5,137 nucleotides of DNA from Caldisericaceae bacterium (GTDB lineage Bacteria > Calditrichota > Calditrichia > Calditrichales > Calditrichaceae). Positions 1 through 5,137 of the stretch are shown here, in pieces (within the stretch, counting starts at the first letter, position 1; every line of letters starts with the position of its first letter). A model generated the notes under the pieces. The model worked only from the letters and a program-made list of their open reading frames with translations, did no database searches and was not told the DNA's origin. The stretch lies in the NCBI GenBank assembly GCA_021160885.1, contig JAGHBR010000523.1:1-5137 (forward strand). The letters run 5' to 3'. A program made the translations under genes and the position numbers.

Positions 1-209
1 GGCTGAACCTGATCAAAGTGGAACACTTCAATTTGCGCATCTGTCAATATTTTTTTAGCCCTCTCAAATAATGGTTGCAAAACAGGGATGGGAGGGGTTG
101 TCACTAATAAACATTTTTTACCATACCGTTTGGCTAACTGGCCTAACTCTTCTATTCGATCTACCCCATAAATTATTTCTGTCGGCTGATAGTAATTGAA
201 TGCTTTCAT
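1..209 (-). CDS. Iron-containing alcohol dehydrogenase, N-terminal fragment (cut by window edge)
   Basis: Only the first 69 codons are in the window; the frame is open to position 1, so the gene continues outside it. The start is ATG at 209, preceded by AAAGGAAG (216-223) at a 6-base spacing. The peptide opens MKAFNYYQPTEIIYGVDRIEELG and continues KRYGKKCLLVTTPP. This is the typical start of group III Fe-dependent alcohol dehydrogenases: an F-x-x-PT-x-I-x-G strand, a helix, then the first nucleotide-binding strand. The iron ligands (one Asp, three His) would lie downstream and cannot be checked. Family members interconvert alcohols and aldehydes or ketones with NAD(P)H in the cytoplasm; examples are lactaldehyde reductase, 1,3-propanediol dehydrogenase and butanol dehydrogenase. 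The gene sits 21 bases after the kinase and is probably its operon partner, perhaps for redox balance. Family call is firm; substrate is unknown. Confidence 0.88.
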   Translation of the reverse strand, partial: MKAFNYYQPTEIIYGVDRIEELGQLAKRYGKKCLLVTTPPIPVLQPLFERAKKILTDAQIEVFHFDQVQ

Positions 210-215
210 AGTATA

Positions 216-223
216 CTTCCTTT
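216..223 (-). promoter_or_regulatory. Ribosome binding site of the Fe-alcohol dehydrogenase
   Basis: The minus strand reads AAAGGAAG, six bases before the ATG at 209. It lies in the 21-base gap after the kinase stop codon. It supports the start chosen for a gene that is too short in this window to be judged by length. Confidence 0.7.
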
Positions 224-230
224 CTTTGTA

Positions 231-1127
231 TCATTTTATAAACAATTGTTTAATTTCAAAAGGTATTTCAGGGGTTGCACCTTCCTGTGAACAAACATAG
301 GAAGCAATCCTTTCAGCGTTTTTATGAATTTTGTCTAAAGGTTGATTTTTAAGCAATCCTAAAACCAGGGCAGCCGTAAAAGCATCGCCTGCTCCCACAG
401 TATCAACTACATTTGTGGCTGATGCATTTATCTCCGATATTTGATCCACTGTTACTAACTTACTTCCTTTTTCTCCTTTTGTTAAGGCAATTATTTGCAA
501 ATCATAGTCTTTCAGTAATCTTTTTAAAATTTCATTTTCATCACCGTGCAAACCGAACATATCCGAAATTATTTTAAACTCTGCATCGTTTAATTTCAAA
601 CAATTAGCCATTAATAAGCTATCTTCAATTATTTCTAATGAATAAAAATTTTGCCTGAGGTTTATGTCAAAAACACGCAGGCATTTTTCAGGAGTCGCTT
701 TTAAAAAAGTTCGAATAGTTTTATGAGAAACTTCCGATCTTTGAGCTAAAGAGCCAAAACAAACGGCATCGGTTATCTGAGCCAGGTGGAATAATTCATT
801 AGTATAAGGGATATAATCCCAAGCCACATCTCTCTCAATAATAAATTCAGGGACTCCTTTTTTGTCCAGATGAACGTTTACAGTCCCAGTAGGACGATCA
901 GGTAAGATGGAAATATAAGTTAGGTTTAGATGCAACTTTTCAAGTTCTGCGAGCAACTCTTCTCCTAAATCATCCTCACCTAGTGCACTTACAACAAAAG
1001 ATTGCTCTCCCAACTGTTGTGCATGGTAGGCAAAATTAGCGGGTGCTCCGCCAAATTTTTTGCCCGTTGGAAAGATGTCCCACAATAATTCGCCAATTCC
1101 AACAAGAATATAATTTTTGTTCTTCAT
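231..1127 (-). CDS. PfkB-family carbohydrate kinase, fructokinase-like
   Basis: This is a 298-residue cytoplasmic sugar kinase of the ribokinase/PfkB family, of normal length (about 290-320). It probably transfers phosphate from ATP to a ketose such as fructose. Visible motifs are GELLWDIFP near residues 11-20, the substrate-site GGAPANFAYH at 26-35 (PfkB signature 1), FDINLRQNFY at 153-162 (common in fructokinases), TKGEKGS at 216-222, and DTVGAGDAF at 242-250 (PfkB signature 2) with the anion hole GAG and catalytic base D248. The longest open frame begins at a TTG at 1151. I chose ATG 1127 because AAGGGA (1137-1142) sits 9 bases upstream and the family fold begins at once after it (ILVGIGELLWD). 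It follows the Zn-dehydrogenase by 45 bases, which fits a pathway that oxidises a polyol to a ketose and then phosphorylates it. Other PfkB substrates (2-keto-3-deoxygluconate, tagatose) are less likely but not excluded. Confidence 0.92.
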   Translation of the reverse strand: MKNKNYILVGIGELLWDIFPTGKKFGGAPANFAYHAQQLGEQSFVVSALGEDDLGEELLAELEKLHLNLTYISILPDRPTGTVNVHLDKKGVPEFIIERDVAWDYIPYTNELFHLAQITDAVCFGSLAQRSEVSHKTIRTFLKATPEKCLRVFDINLRQNFYSLEIIEDSLLMANCLKLNDAEFKIISDMFGLHGDENEILKRLLKDYDLQIIALTKGEKGSKLVTVDQISEINASATNVVDTVGAGDAFTAALVLGLLKNQPLDKIHKNAERIASYVCSQEGATPEIPFEIKQLFIK

Positions 1128-1136
1128 ATCCTTATT

Positions 1137-1142
1137 TCCCTT
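1137..1142 (-). promoter_or_regulatory. Ribosome binding site deciding the kinase start
   Basis: AAGGGA on the minus strand lies 9 bases before ATG 1127. It is inside the reading frame that would be translated from the upstream TTG at 1151, which argues for the internal ATG. A second AAGG-like run (1130-1133) is too close to the ATG to serve it. Confidence 0.6.
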
Positions 1143-1172
1143 AATATACAATCTGTAAAGAGTCCTTCAGTA

Positions 1173-2228
1173 TTACAAATCAATAAAAACCTTCATTACT
1201 TTATCCCGTTGTTTATCAATATATCTGTAGGCTTCCTCATAATCAGTAAAAGGATAGTGTTTTGAATAAAGAGGTCTGGTTACAATTTTGTCTGAATTAA
1301 TCAGGTCAACAGCTTCCAGATAATCTTCATATTTATACATTAACGTACCAATAAGTTTTAATTCTCTGTCCTGTACAAATCCTAAATTAACTCTTGGATG
1401 TTCTGCAAAAACACCCATTACAATAATAGTGCCGCCCTTCTGAATATTTTCAATTGCATCTTGCATGGTTTGTTCAATACCTACGCATTCAAATCCAATT
1501 TCGAAGCCTTTGTCACCAAATACTCGCATTATGGCTTTCTTAAAACTTTCTCTTTTTGGATTCGTAACATTTTCAAGACCGCATTGTTTAGCTACTTCTA
1601 AACGGAAATCGCTAATTTCAGAAATCAAAACATTGGCGCCTTTAGCCCTTGCCACCTGAGCAACTAAATTACCGATAGGCCCACCACCAAACACGACCAC
1701 ATTTTTATTTTCTATTGGCCACCCTCCGAACTGGCGTCCGTCCTTCCCTTGCAAAATTGCAATTCTGTTTACGGCATGAACGGCGCAGGATGCTGGTTCG
1801 ACTAAAGCTCCATCTTCAAAAGAAAATGAATCAGGTAATGGAACAATTTTTTTTGTAGTTGTCACAAAAAGTTCCTGAGCTACTCCTGGGGCCTGAAAAC
1901 CTTCAACCTTTAGATTATCACAAATATGATAGTCACCTCTTAAGCAAGGCCCACATTTTCCACAGACAATTTGGGGGACTGCTGTGGCTTTAGAACCAAC
2001 CCTGATATTTTCTACACCTTCTCCCACTTCTTCAACAATCCCAGAAAATTCATGTCCTTGAACAACAGGATAACTAGTGTAAGGATGTTTTCCGTGCCAG
2101 ACATGAATATCTGATCCACAAACACCAATCCGTTTAATTCTTAACAAGACTTCACCTTTTCCGGGTTTTGGCTCTGGCACATCACGAATTTCTATTTTCC
2201 CTGGTTTAATCATTACAGCTTGTTTCAT
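1173..2228 (-). CDS. Zinc-dependent medium-chain dehydrogenase, sorbitol/polyol dehydrogenase-like
   Basis: This 351-residue enzyme is a cytoplasmic medium-chain dehydrogenase that probably oxidises a secondary alcohol of a polyol or sugar acid to a ketone with NAD+. Catalytic zinc ligands are visible as C37 (GVCGSD), H59-E60 (GHE) and E144 (VEP). The structural zinc lobe has C89, C92, C95 and C103 in the usual C-x2-C-x2-C-x7-C spacing. The Rossmann motif is GGGPIG at 181-186, and E204 at the end of the second strand favours NAD over NADP. ALVEPASCAVHA resembles sorbitol dehydrogenase; the RspB/L-galactonate and threonine dehydrogenase groups are alternatives. About 13 extra residues lie between H151 and the Rossmann fold. 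The longest frame starts at ATG 2243, but GGAGGG (2236-2241) overlaps that codon and sits 7 bases before ATG 2228, so 2228 is the start. It follows the symporter by 24 bases. Confidence 0.93.
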   Translation of the reverse strand: MKQAVMIKPGKIEIRDVPEPKPGKGEVLLRIKRIGVCGSDIHVWHGKHPYTSYPVVQGHEFSGIVEEVGEGVENIRVGSKATAVPQIVCGKCGPCLRGDYHICDNLKVEGFQAPGVAQELFVTTTKKIVPLPDSFSFEDGALVEPASCAVHAVNRIAILQGKDGRQFGGWPIENKNVVVFGGGPIGNLVAQVARAKGANVLISEISDFRLEVAKQCGLENVTNPKRESFKKAIMRVFGDKGFEIGFECVGIEQTMQDAIENIQKGGTIIVMGVFAEHPRVNLGFVQDRELKLIGTLMYKYEDYLEAVDLINSDKIVTRPLYSKHYPFTDYEEAYRYIDKQRDKVMKVFIDL

Positions 2229-2235
2229 GTTTATT

Positions 2236-2241
2236 CCCTCC
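2236..2241 (-). promoter_or_regulatory. Ribosome binding site deciding the Zn-dehydrogenase start
   Basis: GGAGGG on the minus strand is 7 bases before ATG 2228. It overlaps the first in-frame ATG (2243), so that codon cannot use it. Starting at 2228 removes the five extra residues MEGIN. Confidence 0.8.
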
Positions 2242-2252
2242 ATATAGACTTT

Positions 2253-3875
2253 TTATCGGAAAATGTAATACAGGACACAAACAGTAACAAACAATATGCC
2301 AGCCACGATCCTGGGATCAGATAATCCTGTTATTTTTCCACGTTTAATTACTGCAAGTGGATTATCCCAGGTTAGAGCTTCAATTTGTTTAGGATCTGGC
2401 TTCGGAGTTAACCAACTTACTACAAAGAAAATAACACTTGAAATGCAGAACAACCACCAGGCCTGCATCATAAAAGGGATACCCCAGACATGGGTAATTA
2501 TTTTTTCCGTACCTATTACTGGAAGATCGAGGAAAAATGCAACTGCACCAAGCAAAAATCCAATGATTAGTGTAGCCAGGGCTGCCTGCTTTGTTCCCCT
2601 TTTGTAAAAAACGCCCCACAAAAAGACAGCCGTGATTGGCGGGGCAAGGTCAGATGCAATGGCATTTATGGCTTCAAAAATACTTGAATATTTTCCGCCC
2701 TGAGTAGACCACAACATGGCTAAGAGCATAACAACTACGGCGCTAACACGTCCAATTTGAACTTGCTTTCTGTCTGACACTCTGGGATTTAATCGTTTGA
2801 CAATGTCTACCGCAACTAATGTCGCTGAACTGTTTAAAGCAGCGGCTATTGTACTCATTAAAGCGGCTAACAATCCTGCCGCAATCAAGCCTTTCATTCC
2901 AGTGGGAATTAATTCATTGATTAACACAGGCAAAGTTTGATTACTGTTTGTCCCGATAATGTCTTTAAATAAAATGTAGCCAATAACCCCTGGAAAAACC
3001 AGAATGAATACCGGCAAAATTTTTAGAAAACCGGCAAATAAAGGTCCTAATTGAGCATCACGCTCTGTCTTTGCTCCTAAAACACGCTGAACAATGGTTT
3101 GATCAGAACACCAGTACCAGACCCCAAGTACAGGATACCCTAACAAAACTGCATACCAGTTTAAGCCAACTTTACTGTGGGTATGAAGCATTGTTAATTG
3201 ATCAGGTTTTGCCGCGGCTTTCAATTCTGCCCAGGAATGAATACCGTGAGAAGGCAAGGCTAAAATAGCAAAAATTGTTATAGCAACTGCGCCTAGCAAA
3301 AGAAGAACAGTTTGAATAGATTCCGTCACAACTACAGCTTTTAATCCACCAAGAACCGTGTAAATAGCAGTTATGATCGAAATAATCAGAATGGAAGTGA
3401 TTACATCAATTCCGAAAAATTGCTCAAAAACAGCTGCTCCAGCATACAGACTCATTCCAATATGGATAAACAGCGCGCCTAATATTGCCATAAATGCTAA
3501 AAATGAACGAGCCTCCGGGCTATATCTTTTTTCTAAAAATTCAGGTAAAGTAGAAATCTTACTTTTAAAATAGAATGGAGCAAAAACTAATCCTAATAAA
3601 ATAAGCGTAAAACTGGCCATCCATTCAAAATTCCCCCAAACCAATCCCTCGTTGTAACCAGAAGCAGCCAAACCAACTAAATGAATTGTTGAAATATTTG
3701 AAGCAAATAAAGCTGCGCCCACATATCTCCAACTTAGCCCTCTTCCGGCTAAAAAGTAATTTTCACTCGTTAATTTTAGTTTTCGAGTAGAAAGAATTCC
3801 TACAACTAAAATTCCAATCATATAAAGAATAATTATGATCAGATCAAGAACGGGAATGCTTAATTCGACATGCAT
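2253..3875 (-). CDS. Sodium/solute symporter, SGLT type (SSS family)
   Basis: This 540-residue inner-membrane protein belongs to the solute:sodium symporter family and likely imports a sugar or polyol with Na+. I count about 14 hydrophobic segments, near residues 9-29, 50-73, 81-102, 124-148, 156-176, 182-206, 238-256, 280-304, 324-352, 376-391, 400-424, 429-450, 468-488 and 522-539; this matches the SGLT topology. SGLT-like motifs in order are FASNISTIHLVGLAASG (57-73), FEWM (83-86), TLPEFLEKRY (109-118), YTVLGGLKAVVVTE (172-185), WYWCSDQTIVQRVLGAK (253-269), LKILPVF (284-290) and NSSATLVAVDI (348-358). By alignment with human SGLT1, N60, H65, E84 and K285 match sugar-site residues N78, H83, E102 and K321, while N404 stands where SGLT1 has Q457. 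ATG 3875 has AAGGAGA (3885-3891) 9 bases upstream. It appears to be the first gene of the operon, downstream of the ROK regulator. The substrate cannot be fixed: glucose, galactose, inositol or another polyol are all possible. Confidence 0.94.
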   Translation of the reverse strand: MHVELSIPVLDLIIIILYMIGILVVGILSTRKLKLTSENYFLAGRGLSWRYVGAALFASNISTIHLVGLAASGYNEGLVWGNFEWMASFTLILLGLVFAPFYFKSKISTLPEFLEKRYSPEARSFLAFMAILGALFIHIGMSLYAGAAVFEQFFGIDVITSILIISIITAIYTVLGGLKAVVVTESIQTVLLLLGAVAITIFAILALPSHGIHSWAELKAAAKPDQLTMLHTHSKVGLNWYAVLLGYPVLGVWYWCSDQTIVQRVLGAKTERDAQLGPLFAGFLKILPVFILVFPGVIGYILFKDIIGTNSNQTLPVLINELIPTGMKGLIAAGLLAALMSTIAAALNSSATLVAVDIVKRLNPRVSDRKQVQIGRVSAVVVMLLAMLWSTQGGKYSSIFEAINAIASDLAPPITAVFLWGVFYKRGTKQAALATLIIGFLLGAVAFFLDLPVIGTEKIITHVWGIPFMMQAWWLFCISSVIFFVVSWLTPKPDPKQIEALTWDNPLAVIKRGKITGLSDPRIVAGILFVTVCVLYYIFR

Positions 3876-3884
3876 AACAAATAT

Positions 3885-3891
3885 TCTCCTT
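3885..3891 (-). promoter_or_regulatory. Ribosome binding site of the symporter
   Basis: AAGGAGA on the minus strand lies 9 bases before ATG 3875. It is the strongest anti-SD match in the gap between repressor and symporter and fixes the symporter start. A nearby ATG at 3871 is in another frame. Confidence 0.75.
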
Positions 3892-3924
3892 CTTAATTAT
3901 GGTTACTCCCTTAAAAATTCTTAT

Positions 3925-3941
3925 TTTCTAAAATTTAGAAA
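3925..3941. promoter_or_regulatory. Perfect 17-bp palindrome, candidate operator for the ROK repressor
   Basis: The plus strand reads TTTCTAAA, a central A, then TTTAGAAA: two 8-base arms that are exact reverse complements. It lies in the only sizeable gap (126 bases) in the window, between the repressor and the symporter, about 50 bases before the symporter start. It directly follows a TATAAC -10-like box on the minus strand, so a bound repressor would cover the expected transcription start. ROK repressors (NagC, Mlc, XylR) are known to bind AT-rich inverted repeats. The arms are only A/T plus one G or C each, so chance in AT-rich DNA is possible. It is not a terminator: the stem is weak and no U-run follows in the minus direction. 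Confidence 0.45.
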
Positions 3942-3947
3942 GTTATA
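3942..3947 (-). promoter_or_regulatory. Possible -10 box of the symporter operon promoter
   Basis: The minus strand reads TATAAC, five of six matches to the sigma-70 -10 consensus, in the gap before the symporter. No convincing -35 is present: TAGTAA at a 16-base spacing matches only three of six positions, and the extended -10 TG is misplaced by one to two bases. The start of transcription would fall near 3935, inside the palindrome. This is a tentative call in AT-rich DNA. Confidence 0.3.
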
Positions 3948-4001
3948 TCCACTAAATAAGATTTTACTACCTACCCCCAAATTATATTGCCCCTGTTAAA
4001 A

Positions 4002-5137
4002 TTACCAAGTACTCTGAACAGCAAGTTTTTTAGAATATGATTGGTAATCCAGATGAAGAATTTCATTCAAAATAAGCGCAACAGATCCCATAACTGCAGC
4101 ATTTAATCCAAAAGTAGCTGGTATAATGATCAAATCTTTAGTTATATTTTTTAAAGCACGCTGATTTACCGTTTCTCTTACTACATCAAACAATAATTCA
4201 CCGGCTTGTGAAACACCACCTCCTATCACCACTGCCTGAGGATTAAATAAATTGACAAGTCCGGCCACTCCAATTCCAATATATTGTGCAGAATCATAGA
4301 AAATTTTAGAGGCGAATGGATCACCCTGTCGAGCAGCATTAGCTACCATTTCAGTAGTAATTTTGCTTAAATCACCATTAACCATATCCACTAAAATGCT
4401 CTTCGCTTTTCCTTCCAATCCTTCACGAGCTTTTAAGGCAATAGCTCGACCCGAGGCCAAGGCTTCCAGACAACCATAATTTCCGCATTCACACTTATAC
4501 TTACTATCCCGGTCTAATATTACATGGCCGAATTCTCCGGCCATACCCCGATATCCATAAATCGGTCGCCCCTCATTTATTACACTGGCTCCAATTCCAT
4601 AGCCAATATTAATAATAATAAAATTCTTTATTTCTTTCCCTATACCATACCACAGTTCGCCTAATCCCATAACTCTGGTAACATTATCAAATATAATTGG
4701 CAAGCCACATTTTTGACGCAAATATTTTACAATATTCGCATTCTCCCAATGAAAGTCTGGAGAATACTCAACAATTGCTTTTTTTCGGTCTATCAAACCC
4801 GCAACAGCCATTCCAATACCAAAGATCTTTTTCTTTTTTACAGTAGGATGATTCTGTAGTTCACAAATAATATTAGCTGTTCGCTCGATAACTTTTTCAA
4901 ATCCATCTTCTACATGTGTCTCTTGCTTAACCTTGGCCACAATTTTGGCATTCAAATTAGAAAGCACCCCGTAAATATGAGTAGTACCCAAATCAACACC
5001 AATCACAAAGTTATCGTCACCAGCAAATTCAATCAGCTTTGGAGGTCTTCCACCACTGGACTCTCCATCGCCCACTTCCCTTACAAGTCCTTCATCTTGT
5101 ATTAGAGTATTGACAATTCTTGTAACCGTCGGGGCAC
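4002..5137 (-). CDS. ROK-family transcriptional repressor (NagC/XylR type), 5' end outside the window
   Basis: This is a sugar-sensing DNA-binding protein. The frame is open to the window edge; the first full codon is at 5135 and 377 residues are visible. Residues 1-37 are the end of a winged helix-turn-helix: TVTRIVNTLIQDEGLV (3-18), then the wing GDGESSGGRPPKL (22-34), typical of ROK repressors. The sugar-kinase-like domain follows: DLGTT phosphate loop (48-52), GIGMAVAGLID (106-116), DNVTRVMGLGE (150-160), and the ROK zinc motif GEFGH...CECGNYGCLE (200-224) with H204, C215, C217 and C222 all present, then IGGG (304-307). At the catalytic Asp position of ROK kinases this protein has N151, which fits a sensor rather than an enzyme. 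A GTG at 5073-5075 gives the longest enclosed frame but lies inside the wing and is not the start. The likely effector is the imported sugar or a pathway product; the likely targets are the genes downstream. Confidence 0.92.
   Translation of the reverse strand, partial: APTVTRIVNTLIQDEGLVREVGDGESSGGRPPKLIEFAGDDNFVIGVDLGTTHIYGVLSNLNAKIVAKVKQETHVEDGFEKVIERTANIICELQNHPTVKKKKIFGIGMAVAGLIDRKKAIVEYSPDFHWENANIVKYLRQKCGLPIIFDNVTRVMGLGELWYGIGKEIKNFIIINIGYGIGASVINEGRPIYGYRGMAGEFGHVILDRDSKYKCECGNYGCLEALASGRAIALKAREGLEGKAKSILVDMVNGDLSKITTEMVANAARQGDPFASKIFYDSAQYIGIGVAGLVNLFNPQAVVIGGGVSQAGELLFDVVRETVNQRALKNITKDLIIIPATFGLNAAVMGSVALILNEILHLDYQSYSKKLAVQSTW

Larger units (their letters stand above)
3876..4001. 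other. Intergenic regulatory region between repressor and symporter
   Basis: This 126-base gap is the only spacing in the window large enough for a promoter; the other gaps are 21 to 45 bases. Apart from the palindrome, the -10-like box and the symporter ribosome binding site I see no gene. I find no strong hairpin with a T-run after the repressor stop at 4002, so some read-through from the repressor into the operon is possible. Confidence 0.6.

Noticed and set aside
1398..1659. Two overlapping plus-strand frames inside the Zn-dehydrogenase gene
   Set aside because: Both are antisense shadows of a full-length, motif-complete dehydrogenase.
2296..2607. Open frame of 103 codons on the plus strand within the symporter gene
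   Set aside because: It is antisense to a strongly conserved membrane protein gene, resembles no family I recognise, and lacks a ribosome binding site. It is a shadow of the coding strand's composition.
2389..2619. Minus-strand frame of 76 codons overlapping the symporter in another frame
   Set aside because: It lies wholly inside the symporter, whose frame is intact and conserved here. The peptide has no family-like pattern, and no frameshift is needed to explain the symporter.
3071..3573. Two short plus-strand frames inside the symporter gene
   Set aside because: Antisense to conserved transmembrane segments, with no recognisable product or start signal.
3925..3941. Reading the palindrome as a transcription terminator of the repressor gene
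   Set aside because: The stem is made of A/T pairs with one G-C pair, has a one-base loop and no T-run behind it, so it would not form a stable hairpin in RNA. A DNA-binding site is the better reading.
3976..4001. Possible terminator after the repressor stop codon
   Set aside because: The G-runs here (GGGG and GGGGG on the minus strand) have no C-rich partner to form a stem, and no T-run follows.
4914..5105. Plus-strand frame of 63 codons opposite the repressor's N-terminal part
   Set aside because: Antisense to the conserved wing and phosphate-loop region of the ROK protein. No sign of an independent gene.
1..5137. Mobile elements, CRISPR repeats, tRNA or rRNA genes, phage or defence genes
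   Set aside because: I found no repeated units, transposase-like frames, terminal repeats or RNA gene structures. Nearly the whole window is taken up by five metabolic or regulatory genes in one direction.

Overview
The window is a compact sugar or polyol use locus. All five genes lie on the minus strand, so transcription runs from position 5137 towards 1. The DNA is visibly AT-rich and the coding density is high. The genes have good Shine-Dalgarno sites (AAGGAGA, GGAGGG, AAGGGA, AAAGGAAG), which argues against typical Bacteroidota. The SGLT-type sodium symporter and the ROK repressor give no firm lineage. An AT-rich heterotrophic or fermentative bacterium (Firmicutes-like, or a Calditrichota/KSB1-like group) is a guess only.

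Layout in transcription order: (1) a ROK-family repressor at 5137-4002, cut at its 5' end by the window edge but still showing the end of its winged-helix domain; (2) a 126-base gap holding a perfect 17-bp palindrome beside a weak -10-like box; (3) a 540-residue sodium/solute symporter of the SGLT type at 3875-2253; (4) a zinc-dependent sorbitol-dehydrogenase-like enzyme at 2228-1173; (5) a PfkB-family fructokinase-like sugar kinase at 1127-231; (6) the first 69 codons of an iron-containing alcohol dehydrogenase, starting at 209 and leaving the window at position 1. Gaps from the symporter onward are 24, 45 and 21 bases with no visible terminator, so genes 3 to 6 look like one operon.

The simplest joint reading is this. 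The symporter imports a polyol or sugar with Na+. The Zn-dehydrogenase oxidises it to a ketose such as fructose. The PfkB kinase phosphorylates the ketose into glycolysis. The Fe-dehydrogenase may reduce or oxidise an aldehyde or alcohol for redox balance or a side-chain product. The ROK protein probably senses the sugar and represses the operon through the palindrome. The exact substrate cannot be read from the sequence.

This looks like an ordinary carbohydrate operon of known families, not a new kind of system. The points worth a second look are the candidate operator, a D-to-N change at the ROK catalytic position, an insertion in the Zn-dehydrogenase, sugar-site residues in the symporter, and an unusual cofactor-loop position in the Fe-dehydrogenase. 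Three annotated starts also need moving: two genes start downstream of the longest open frame, and the repressor's apparent GTG start is internal.
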